This document shows positions 1-8,134 of a DNA stretch of 64,000 nt, piece after piece. Location: positions 1 to 64,000 of the forward strand of contig JBFWWU010000014.1 in the NCBI GenBank assembly GCA_050246015.1, given 5' to 3'. Position 1 is the stretch's first letter; the number at the start of each line of letters is the position of its first letter. Made by a program: the position numbers and the translations under genes. A model generated the notes under the pieces. That model was not told where the DNA came from. It saw only the letters and a list, made by a program, of their open reading frames with translations, and ran no database searches. The DNA comes from JTS-AC122 sp050246015. Lineage in GTDB: Bacteria > Planctomycetota > Phycisphaerae > Phycisphaerales > UBA1924.

Positions 1-2056
1 CCGGCGACAACGCGCTGCACCCGGACCCGGACCCCGCCGCCCCGCCGCTGTTGATCATCACCATCGTCCCCGATATCGCGATCCCCGTCGGGCCGATGTC
101 GATGACCCCGCCGGCGCCCTTGAGCGTCACCTGCATCCCCGCCTCGATGATCACCTTCATCCCCCCCTTGATGTGAACCTCCATCCCCGCGTCCACCGCG
201 TGGTTCATCGCCGACTTCTGCATCGTGTCCTTGCCGGCGTCGTGCGAGACCGTGCCGCTGGCTTTCACCGCCACGTCACCGCCCACCTTCAGGTTGTGTC
301 CCCCCGTCACGTCGATCATCTGATCCGACTTGAACACCTCGTGCTCAGCCCCGTCCACGAGCGTGAACCGGTCCCCCTTCACGTGCGTGTGATCCTCACC
401 CTCCACGAGCCGGTACTGGTTCCCCTTCACGATCTGGTGCTTGTCCACCTCCACCTGCTCGTGCTGGTTGTTCTCCACCATCAAGTGTCGATCGTTCCCG
501 ATCCACTCCATCGAATCGTTCTTGACGCGAACATCTTCATTCCGCTCGGCGTGGATGAAGATCTGCTCCTCATCCTTCTTGTCCTCGAACCGGATTTCGT
601 TAAACCCGCCGCCTCCTTTGCTGCTGTTGGACTTGATCCCCGAGCGCGTCGCGTTGTCCGGCAGGGCATACGGCGGCATCTCGACCCCGTTATACACCCG
701 TCCCGTGATGATCGGCCGATCCGGATCCCCTTCCAGAAACTCGACGATCACCTCCTGCCCGATCCGCGGGATATGCATCCCGCCCCACTTTTTCCCCGCC
801 CACACCTGCGCCACGCGCACCCAGCACGACGCCGTCTCGTCGTTGCTCCCCGCCCGGTCCCAGTGAAAATACACCTTCACGCGCCCGTACTGATCCGTCC
901 AGATCTCTTCGCCGGACTTGCCGACCACGATCGCCGTCTGCGGCCCGGAGATCAGCGGCTTGGGCGTCACCCGCGGGGAGCGGTATTGCACCGTCGCGTC
1001 GATCACCTCGAAACGGCATGAGAACAGGCCCCCGCTCGAACCGCCCGCTCCCTCGTACGAATCCGATTCCGCGTGGATCGTCGTCCCCTTGACCATCCAC
1101 TCCTTGTTGTACGATTCCCGCGGAAAATCTGCCAGCGTGAACTTGCTCCCCACCACGATCCCCTGCGAATCCGACTGCCCGTGCCCGGCCTCGAAATCCG
1201 CCTCGAACTCCTGCAGCCGCACCTTCGCGTACGAGTCCCCGTCGCTCGTCTCGGTGTACTGGCCCGGATAGTCGAACACCTCGAACCCGCTCCCCGTGTG
1301 CGACACCGACGAGGTCAGTTTCGTCTCCAGGTTCGTCGTCGGCCTCGTGAAGTCGAAATCCGTATGCATGAAGCGGCCCGTCTGAACGTGCTGCTCCACG
1401 AAGAAATCCGTGATGTACTCCTTGCCCACGATCTGCGGCTCGGGCTCGTGATACCGGATCTCCGGGTAGTTCGGGTACACCACGTGGTTCCCGATCGAGT
1501 CCGCCAGGATCAGGGTGTGCTTCCCGTTCTCGTGCTTGAAGAAGTAGTAGATCCCCGCCTGCTCCATCAGCCGCGAAACGAAGTTCAGGTCCGTCTCCCG
1601 GTACTGCACCACGTATTCCAGCGCCGGGTACGACTCGTTGAGTTTCTTTTCAAAGTCGGAGAACCCCTGATCGCGGAACACCTGAAGGATGATGTCCGGG
1701 ATCGACATTTCCTGGAAGATCCGGCAGTCCGCCGCTCGCGACAGGAACCAGATCCACGGCACCAGCGTCGCCCGGTACCGCGCCATCCCCCCGCTGGGCG
1801 GAGATTGGTGCCAGCGCGCCACCTGCCCGTTGAAGAACCGCGTGTGCCCGGCGGCCGAATCCACCCGCACCGTCATGTTCTGCCCGAGAATGTCCGTCGG
1901 CACGATCCCGCCGTCCTCCGACAGCAGTTCCAGTTCGATCCGGAACGGACGCCCAAGGTGCTCCGTCGCCGTAAACGCCTTGAGGAACAGTTTGTTGTCC
2001 CCCAGAGGAGATCCGACGGCGATCGATCGGGTTTCTTGCTTGCGTTTGCTGGCCAA
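1..2056 (-). CDS. vgrG: Type VI secretion system tip protein VgrG, C-terminus cut by window edge
   Basis: VgrG forms the trimeric spike on the Hcp tube of a type VI or related contractile system and carries effectors. I read about 685 codons on the minus strand without a stop. Residues 1 to about 380 resemble the gp27-like base. The gp5-like OB fold starts near residue 388 (DQYGRVKVYFHWD) and ends with the family hallmark PRIGQEVIVEFLEGDPDRPI around residue 430. From about 470 the sequence becomes the repetitive V/G/D-rich beta-helix needle, and it runs off the edge near the usual VgrG end (VMINSGGAAGSGSG). The start chosen is TTG at 2056 (ASKRKQETRSIAVG follows), with GAGG five bases upstream. 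The frame stays open further upstream, so the start is not certain. Cargo or PAAR genes would lie beyond base 1. Confidence 0.93.
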   Translation of the reverse strand, partial: MASKRKQETRSIAVGSPLGDNKLFLKAFTATEHLGRPFRIELELLSEDGGIVPTDILGQNMTVRVDSAAGHTRFFNGQVARWHQSPPSGGMARYRATLVPWIWFLSRAADCRIFQEMSIPDIILQVFRDQGFSDFEKKLNESYPALEYVVQYRETDLNFVSRLMEQAGIYYFFKHENGKHTLILADSIGNHVVYPNYPEIRYHEPEPQIVGKEYITDFFVEQHVQTGRFMHTDFDFTRPTTNLETKLTSSVSHTGSGFEVFDYPGQYTETSDGDSYAKVRLQEFEADFEAGHGQSDSQGIVVGSKFTLADFPRESYNKEWMVKGTTIHAESDSYEGAGGSSGGLFSCRFEVIDATVQYRSPRVTPKPLISGPQTAIVVGKSGEEIWTDQYGRVKVYFHWDRAGSNDETASCWVRVAQVWAGKKWGGMHIPRIGQEVIVEFLEGDPDRPIITGRVYNGVEMPPYALPDNATRSGIKSNSSKGGGGFNEIRFEDKKDEEQIFIHAERNEDVRVKNDSMEWIGNDRHLMVENNQHEQVEVDKHQIVKGNQYRLVEGEDHTHVKGDRFTLVDGAEHEVFKSDQMIDVTGGHNLKVGGDVAVKASGTVSHDAGKDTMQKSAMNHAVDAGMEVHIKGGMKVIIEAGMQVTLKGAGGVIDIGPTGIAISGTMVMINSGGAAGSGSGCSALSP

Positions 2057-2201
2057 GATGACCTCGATCTCTAGCGTGGTTGAACCGGGCGCGTAGGGTA
2101 CACGATCGCTGGGCCGCGAAGACCGGGAGGCGTCAGGATGGTAAATATATCCCCGCGCCGCCCTGCCACGCAATCCACACCCCGCCCCCGAGGCGAACGC
2201 G

Positions 2202-2266
2202 GTGAAGCGGGCGTCCCGCCCGCCTCTTCAAGCCTCTTCCATGATCTGCCGTTGTAACGTCAGCAC
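2202..2266 (-). repeat. Dispersed 65-bp repeat, copy A, at the 3' end of a GC-dockerin gene
   Basis: Read on the minus strand, this begins in the last codons of the dockerin gene (TGC, TGA stop) and continues 58 bases past it. It matches 58517-58581 on the plus strand at 57 of 65 positions without gaps. It contains a perfect 7-bp stem with a 3-base loop (GCGGGCG GGA CGCCCGC) extended by wobble and A-T pairs. It could act as a terminator or mRNA 3'-end stabiliser, or be a small REP-like mobile repeat. Confidence 0.75.
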
Positions 2267-3646
2267 GACAGGAAAAACGCCGTCAGGAAGTCAAACAGGT
2301 CCTGGCTGTCGGTGCCCCCGTCCTGGTTGAAGTCCGCCTCCCCCTCAAAGAATCCACCGAGGAAATCAAAGAAATCCTGGCTGTTCGTCTCTCCCGAGTG
2401 GTTGTAGTCCGACGTCCGTTCGTCCAGCGACGCCAGGAGCAGCGCCCGATCGGTGGCGTCGATCTCCCCGTCGTGATCCATGTCCGCGTAGGCATCAAAG
2501 AGCGCGTCGATCGGCGTGCGGCCGACCTGCCCATCCAGCAGCGCGACATCCGCGCAGTCCCGCGCCCCGTCGTGGTTCAGGTCGCCCGGATCCGTCGCGG
2601 GCGTCGCCACGATCCGCAGCGAGACGTGCAGCGTCGTCCCCGCGGCGATAACCGCCGGCGCATCCAGCCATTCCAGCCAGACCGACAGCGAGTCATCATT
2701 GGGGTTGGTCGTGTCGGCCCGGTACGCCTGCACGCCCAGCGACCCGACCGGGCCCGTCACCGAGAGGATCTGAACTTCGATGCTCGGGCTCCCCGCGTTC
2801 CACGTCGCCGCGTTGTCCTTGTAGAGCGTGAACGACCTCCCGGGCGCCGTCGGCCGCGGCGCCGGGAAGACGTACGCATCGCGAACCTGATCGCTCAGTT
2901 CAACCGTTCGTGCCCGTCCCAGCGGATCCGTCACCCGCAGGTACCGTCCGTCGTACGCTCCAGCCGGCGTGCTGGCGAGCATGCTGCTGAGCATGACGAG
3001 CCGCAGCGCGTCATTCCCTCGTTCCGCCGCCGAAAGCGTGATCGATTGCAGCGCGGTCCACGTGTACTCAACCTCCGCCACGGTCCGCCCGACCTCTGGA
3101 TCCGGATACATGCGCCCGCATACCAGCGAGGCGCGCGGGCCGTACGTCCCCGTCCCCTGCACCCGCACGCGAACCCCGCCCCCCGTGGTGACATCCGCCC
3201 GGCTCATCTCCGGGATGATGTCCAGCGGTTCACCCTGGGGCCGCAGCGACGGGCCCGTCACGATCGACGTCCCGATCGACCCGGTGCTCCCGTCCATCCG
3301 CTGCACCAGCGGCCTGATGTACCCGTTCGCGATGATGTCGGCCATCGTCAGCGGATAACTCGATGTCCCCGGCACCCGGTCGTGCAGGTCGATCAGGTCG
3401 AACAGGTCCGCCCCCGGCGTCCCCGGGTCGTCCACGCGCGCCGTTCAGGAACAGCGCAATGGACGGTTCCTGCACCCCGGCATTCGTCCGCGCCAGCAGC
3501 GCTACCTCGCCGTCGTCATAAAAAGTGACCGTCTGCTGCGCCATCGCGCCGGGGCCCGGCAGCGCGCCCGCGGCGAGCACGAGCGCACCCGCCGCGCGCG
3601 CCCCGACCCGCCCGGCCCGCGTGGAATATGGCCGGCTCAGGCGCAC
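2260..3646 (-). pseudogene. Secreted protein with classical plus GC-type dockerin modules, broken by a frameshift
   Basis: The N-terminal part starts at GTG 3646 with an Arg-rich n-region and an Ala-rich hydrophobic stretch (ALVLAAGALPGPGAMAQQ, likely signal peptide), then reads to about 3436 (SIALFLNGA). The sensible continuation (DDPGTPGADLFDLIDLHDRV) lies in another frame from about 3435. Removing one base near 3436-3441 joins them, so this is either a sequencing or assembly error or a real lesion. After a beta-rich region of unknown family come a classical dockerin-like EF-hand pair (DLNHDGARDCADVALL, DMDHDGEIDATDRALL) and then two GC-type repeats ending in Ser-Cys. The start overlaps the end of the upstream dockerin gene by 10 bases, suggesting cotranscription. 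Repeat copy A follows the stop. Confidence 0.72.
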
Positions 3647-4548
3647 CCCTCAAAGAAGCAGGAAAGAAAATCAAAGAAGTCCTGCGAGTTGGTCGTGCCG
3701 TCCATGTTGATGTCGGCGTCGCTGGCAAAGAAACTCGTGAGGAAATCAAAGAAATCCTGGCTGTTGAGCGTGCCGTCGGTGTTCCAATCGCACGGACACG
3801 CGGCCGCGATGGAAAACGCCATGTCGTCCCAGAAGATCGTGCCGCGCGCGCCTCCCGCGTACGGCGCGCCGAACCGCAGCGGCAGGACGCTGACCCGCGC
3901 ATCGGGATTTTCCGGCGGGAGCGGCCAGAGGGGGATCGTGAACTGCGACTGATGGAATACAAACGTGAACTGGATCCACTCGCCGTTGGTGTGAACGCCG
4001 GGGCCCGTCGGCGTGCTGACCGCGATCAGCCCGGGGACCGCGCCGGGGTTGGCTGGGTCGATGCCCAGGCTCTCAAACCCCTCGTACACCGAGTTGTTCG
4101 CCGTGCGCCGGAACTCGAGTTTGAGGCCCGCCCGGTGCGCGACCATCGGGTCGCTGGCCGGGATCATGAACCATCCGCTGACGGTCAGGTCCGGACCACT
4201 TGGTGGATCGAACGGGTACCCCGGGTTGTTGAAACTCAGCGGGTTTTCCGGATCAAGCGGCGCGTCGCTGGAAAACCCGATGAAATCCGAGGGTCCGACC
4301 TCTCGCGGCGTGAGTTGGATCGCCGCGATCCCTTCGTGTGTGGTCGCCAGTGCCGGGAGCAACCCGTCCCCGATCGTCCGCCGTACGGCGCCGTTGAATG
4401 GTCCCCAACCGGCGGGGAGCGTCGGATCGAGCGGATTTTCGACTTCGAATCCCGTATTCATGAGCATCTGGTACTGCCCCATTGCCGACGAAGCCCCGGC
4501 GAGGAGCGACAGACCCGCGACGATGACGAGCGGAAGGTTTCTGGACAT
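3637..4548 (-). CDS. Secreted GC-type dockerin domain protein
   Basis: A 303-residue exported protein of unknown ligand. It starts at ATG 4548 with CAGGAT just upstream; a TTG at 4578 in frame has no better site. Residues 1 to about 25 are a signal peptide (LVIVAGLSLLAGASSAMGQ). The mature part opens with NTGFEVENP, the typical start of a jelly-roll domain found in many exported planctomycete proteins, and has the WDDMAF beta-strand end of such domains. The last 55 residues are two GC-dockerin repeats (DWNTDGTLNSQDFFDFL, DINMDGTTNSQDFFDFL) and the protein ends FFEGCA. Enzyme motifs are absent. A structural or carbohydrate-binding role is inferred only from the fold. Confidence 0.85.
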   Translation of the reverse strand: MSRNLPLVIVAGLSLLAGASSAMGQYQMLMNTGFEVENPLDPTLPAGWGPFNGAVRRTIGDGLLPALATTHEGIAAIQLTPREVGPSDFIGFSSDAPLDPENPLSFNNPGYPFDPPSGPDLTVSGWFMIPASDPMVAHRAGLKLEFRRTANNSVYEGFESLGIDPANPGAVPGLIAVSTPTGPGVHTNGEWIQFTFVFHQSQFTIPLWPLPPENPDARVSVLPLRFGAPYAGGARGTIFWDDMAFSIAAACPCDWNTDGTLNSQDFFDFLTSFFASDADINMDGTTNSQDFFDFLSCFFEGCA

Positions 4549-4775
4549 ATCCTGACTCCGTAAGTTCGTTCGAGGCAACGAGATACAACCCTGCCACCCC
4601 GCGGCGGGCGTGCCGCCGCGTAACCGCTTACATTCTACTTATTTTGTGTCCTTTCGCAAGTGTTCTCGGTCGAAAAGGCAAAAACTTGCCGGAATTCGTC
4701 GCGCGAGAAACTGGGCGATCCGAGGGGTTGGTGAGGGTCGTGGGTAGAGGGGCGCGGCAGTGGGGTGGGTGGAAC

Positions 4776-5669
4776 CTATTTCAGGCCTTCGCTCGACACG
4801 CCGCGCACAAAGGTCCGCTGCGTCAGCACAAAGAGAAGGATGAGCGGAGCGACGACGAGCGTGCTCGCGGCCATGAGCAGGTTCCAGGGGGTTTGTCCGG
4901 ACTGCGACTGGTACAACTGGAGTCCGAGTGCCAGCGTGAACTGATCGCGGTGCGTGAGGAAAATGAGGGGCGCGAGGAAGTCATTCCAGACATAGATGAA
5001 GTGGAAGAGGGCGACGACGGCGAGGGCGGGGCGTGAGAGGGGCAGGATCATGCGCCAGAAGATGCCGAGGTGGGAACAACCGTCGAGGCGCGCGGCTTCG
5101 TCGATCTCGCGCGGGATGCCGCGGAAGAACTGGCGGAGCATGAAGATGTTGAAGGCGCCGCCGAACCAGGCCGGGACCCAGAGCGGCCTGAGCGAGCCGA
5201 TCCAACCGAGTTCGCGGAAGACCAGGTACAGCGGCGCCATGAGAACGGGGAAGGGGATCATCATGGTGGCGATGACGGTGAAGAAGACGGCGCCGCGGCC
5301 GCGCCAGCGGATGCGTGCCAGCCCATACGCGATGAGCGAACTGGAGAGGGTCATGCCGACGACGCTGAGAGCGGCGACGATGAGGGTGTTGCGGAGGTAG
5401 AGGGGAAACTGGACGGTCGAGTCGGTCCAGACGCTCTGGTAGTTGCGGGCGGCGGTGGCGGGGAGCGAGGCGACGGGATGCGGCAGCAGCGCGATCTCGC
5501 CGGAGGCGGCCTGGCTTTCAGGCTTCACCGAGGTGCTCACCATCCAGAGCAGAGGCATGACGAAGGCGATGGCGAGAGTGGCGAGGATGAGGTGGAGCAG
5601 GGCGCGGTGCATCGCGGGGCCGGGGGCCGGGGACGAGGGCCGCGATCGGATTGGCGTGCGCTGAGGCAT
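4776..5669 (-). CDS. Carbohydrate ABC transporter permease, MalG/UgpE type
   Basis: A 297-residue inner-membrane permease of the family that imports sugars or glycerol-3-phosphate-like solutes. Six hydrophobic segments are visible, starting with LLHLILATLAIAFVMPLLW. The EAA loop that docks the ATPase is at about 189-203 (EIDEAARLDGCSHLG). It is the last gene of a minus-strand cluster, 36 bases after the MalF-like permease, with the binding protein before that. No ATPase gene is adjacent, so a shared MsmX/UgpC-type ATPase encoded elsewhere is inferred. An ATG 19 codons downstream is an alternative start. The substrate cannot be told from the sequence. Confidence 0.93.
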   Translation of the reverse strand: MPQRTPIRSRPSSPAPGPAMHRALLHLILATLAIAFVMPLLWMVSTSVKPESQAASGEIALLPHPVASLPATAARNYQSVWTDSTVQFPLYLRNTLIVAALSVVGMTLSSSLIAYGLARIRWRGRGAVFFTVIATMMIPFPVLMAPLYLVFRELGWIGSLRPLWVPAWFGGAFNIFMLRQFFRGIPREIDEAARLDGCSHLGIFWRMILPLSRPALAVVALFHFIYVWNDFLAPLIFLTHRDQFTLALGLQLYQSQSGQTPWNLLMAASTLVVAPLILLFVLTQRTFVRGVSSEGLK

Positions 5670-5705
5670 CCAGGGGTGTCCAGGAGGGTGGGGAGAGACA
5701 ATCGC

Positions 5706-6659
5706 CTAGGCGTGGTAGTACACGAGCCTGCGGCTGGCAAGGAAGAGCACGGCGGTGAGGAAGAGGGTGGCGATGAGCAGCAGCCAGGCCATGGCGCTGG
5801 CGTAGCCCATCTGGAGGTACACGAAAGCGTTGTCGTAGAGGTACATGGAGTAGAAGAGCCCGCCGGGGTTGGTGCCGTCCTTGGTGCGGAACATGATGTA
5901 GGGGGCGGCGAAGATCTGGAGCGTGTTGATGGTGAGGACGATGACGTTGAAAAGGATCACGGGCGAGAGCATGGGGATGGTGATGCTGCGGAAGCGGCGA
6001 ACCGGGCCCATGCCGTCGAGTTCGGCGGCCTCGTAGAGGGACGTGGGGATGTCCTGCATCGCGGCGATGTAGATGACGACGGCCTGACCGACGCTCCAGA
6101 GGGTCATGAGCAGCAGGGCCAGGAGGGCCCAGGTCGCGCCCGGGAGCCACGCGGGCGGGTCGAGGCCGACGGCGCGAATCGATCCGGCGACGAGGTCGTT
6201 GGTATCGGAAAGCCAGATCGGCCCATCGATCCCGACGAGCGCGAGGAGACGGTTGACGAGCCCGTTTTCGCCGTTGAAGAGCCAGGACCAGACCATGGCG
6301 CTGGCGACGAGCGGCACGAGCGTGGGGATGAAGACCGCGACCTGGTAGAACGAGCGCATGCGTCCCAGGAGCGGGCTGCTCAGCAACGCGGCGAGCACGA
6401 GCGCAGCCGCGGTGACGAGCGGGATCGAGACCGACGCGAAGATGAGGGTGTTGGAAACCGCGCGGCGGAAGACCGGATCGTGGAGCATTCGCCGGTAGTT
6501 ATCGAGCCCGACCCAGAGGGGGGGTTCGAGCATGGGGTAGTCGGTGAACGAGTAGTAGAGGCTGATCGCCATGGGCAGGAACATGAACGCGGCGCTGCCC
6601 ACGAGCCACGGGCTGGTGAAGGCAAGTCCCCAGAGGGTTTCGCGTCGCGCTTCGTTCAT
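5706..6659 (-). CDS. Carbohydrate ABC transporter permease, MalF/UgpA type
   Basis: A 317-residue permease that pairs with the MalG-like protein downstream. It has the family opening (GLAFTSPWLVGSAAFMFLPM), several further membrane spans and the EAA loop (SLYEAAELDGMGPVRRF) about 100 residues from the C-terminus. A longer periplasmic loop than usual lies around residues 125-170. The gene starts 13 bases after the binding-protein stop, so the three are almost certainly one operon. The order binding protein, MalF-like, MalG-like is standard for this importer class. Confidence 0.93.
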   Translation of the reverse strand: MNEARRETLWGLAFTSPWLVGSAAFMFLPMAISLYYSFTDYPMLEPPLWVGLDNYRRMLHDPVFRRAVSNTLIFASVSIPLVTAAALVLAALLSSPLLGRMRSFYQVAVFIPTLVPLVASAMVWSWLFNGENGLVNRLLALVGIDGPIWLSDTNDLVAGSIRAVGLDPPAWLPGATWALLALLLMTLWSVGQAVVIYIAAMQDIPTSLYEAAELDGMGPVRRFRSITIPMLSPVILFNVIVLTINTLQIFAAPYIMFRTKDGTNPGGLFYSMYLYDNAFVYLQMGYASAMAWLLLIATLFLTAVLFLASRRLVYYHA

Positions 6660-6672
6660 GCGGGGTCCGGGA

Positions 6673-8082
6673 TCAGGCGTGCCTCCGGGCGGCCTGGGCC
6701 GCGGTGCGGTCCAGCAGCGTCTGGGTGGAACGCTGGATCGCGCTGAGGATGTTGTCGGAATCGCTGGCGAGAGCCCAGAGGCGCTGGACGGCGGAATCGA
6801 ACCCGTCCTTGAACTCCTTCCACGCGCGTGTCGGGGGGCAGATGAAGGCGCGCGGGCTGCCGGCGAGATGGTTGTGCAAGCGCACCCCGCGGTTTGGGTG
6901 CCGGCGCAGGAAGGCGTCGCTCACGCTCACGAGCGGCGAGCCCTTGCAGTGAGCGGTAGCGAGTTCCTCCTGCACGTCCTGTCGCTGCGTGAAGGCGATG
7001 AACTCCATGCTCGCCTCGGGGCGTTTGGCGCCACGGGGGATGACGAGGACATCGGTGTCGATGAGGGAGACGGGCGCGTCGGGCTGGTAGGCGCTCTGGG
7101 CGACGGGGAACGGCGCGACGCCGTAGTCGAGATCGGGCGCGAACGCCTGCACCATGTTGGCCAGCCACGGGCCCTGGATGACCATCGCGACCTTGCCGGT
7201 GAGGAAGGCGTTCTGCGGCGTGCCGTAGTTGCCGAACCCGGAACGGAAGCGCTCCATGCGGTCCATGCCGAGCGACCGCGGGTAGGACTGCATCCAGCGG
7301 TAGGCGGCGAGGTTCCGCGGCGAATCGATGAGGGCGCGGTTGTGCGCCTCGTCGTAGATGGAACCGCCGAAGTGGTACCCCCAGATCCACGACCACCATC
7401 CGGGCTCGGTGTGCAGGAAGCCGACGCGTTCGTATTCGCCGCGTTGATTGCGGACGGTGAGGCGGTCGTGTGCGGCGTCGAGTTCCTCGATGGTCCGTGG
7501 CGGGTGATCCGGATCGAGCCCGGCGGCGCGGAAGAGGGACTTATTGAAGTACATGGCGAGCGTGCCGGCGGTGCTGGTGGTGGCCCACCATTGGCCGCGG
7601 TGCGTCATGACCTGGCGAACGCCGGGCTGGTACTGATCGAGCGAGAGGCCGGCGGCTGGGGCGAGTTGATCCAGCGGGAGGATGGCGCCGGATTCGGCGT
7701 ACGGGGGGACGTTGAAGTTCCAGAGTCCGATGACGTCCGGGGGGTCGCCGCCGGCGATGGCGACAAGTGATTTCTGATCGATGGCGCTGGTGACGAAGTA
7801 GCGGACGAAGAGACGGTCCTGCGAGTCGTTGAAGCGATCGACGACGCGCTGCATCGCCGCCCCTTCATGACCGGTCCACTTCTCCCAGTAATCCAGCACG
7901 AGGCGGCGGCCGACGTTCTCCCTTGCGCCGCGCGGGCCGAAGAGAGCGAACCCGGCGCCCGCGGCGGCCAGGGTGCCGACGGCGGCGCGGCGGGTCACAA
8001 CGCCGGGGGTGGATCGGCTGCGCGAAGTCGGGTCGGCGTCGCTCACGAAGGAACGATACCGCGTCGCGACGTGATGAGCCAT
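6673..8082 (-). CDS. ABC transporter extracellular solute-binding protein, family 1, Tat-exported
   Basis: A binding protein for a sugar-type ABC importer, 469 residues from ATG 8082. A twin-arginine pair at about 31-32 (VVTRRAAVGTLAAAGAGFAL) indicates Tat export of a folded protein. The mature part has the family 1 pattern: LDYWEKWTGHEGAAM, then GGDPPDVIGLWNFN, and a later FLTGKVAMVIQGPW typical of sugar-binding components. GTG 8046, giving a shorter leader, is an alternative start; neither has a strong ribosome site. The frame is open far upstream into the neighbouring gene, but that part is antisense-like and rejected. The two permease genes follow within 13 and 36 bases. Confidence 0.9.
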   Translation of the reverse strand: MAHHVATRYRSFVSDADPTSRSRSTPGVVTRRAAVGTLAAAGAGFALFGPRGARENVGRRLVLDYWEKWTGHEGAAMQRVVDRFNDSQDRLFVRYFVTSAIDQKSLVAIAGGDPPDVIGLWNFNVPPYAESGAILPLDQLAPAAGLSLDQYQPGVRQVMTHRGQWWATTSTAGTLAMYFNKSLFRAAGLDPDHPPRTIEELDAAHDRLTVRNQRGEYERVGFLHTEPGWWSWIWGYHFGGSIYDEAHNRALIDSPRNLAAYRWMQSYPRSLGMDRMERFRSGFGNYGTPQNAFLTGKVAMVIQGPWLANMVQAFAPDLDYGVAPFPVAQSAYQPDAPVSLIDTDVLVIPRGAKRPEASMEFIAFTQRQDVQEELATAHCKGSPLVSVSDAFLRRHPNRGVRLHNHLAGSPRAFICPPTRAWKEFKDGFDSAVQRLWALASDSDNILSAIQRSTQTLLDRTAAQAARRHA

Positions 8083-8134
8083 GTGCCGCTGACGAGCGGC
8101 GGCAATCTGGATGTGAGGAAGGCCGGAGCGAGCG

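Noticed and set aside
173..2096. Long plus-strand open frames opposite vgrG
   Set aside because: Their products are His/Arg/Pro-rich low-complexity sequence, while the minus strand gives an unmistakable VgrG.
5070..6746. A 558-codon plus-strand open frame opposite the ABC permeases
   Set aside because: The Glu/Gly/Arg-rich product is typical of antisense frames in GC-rich DNA; the permeases carry all family motifs.
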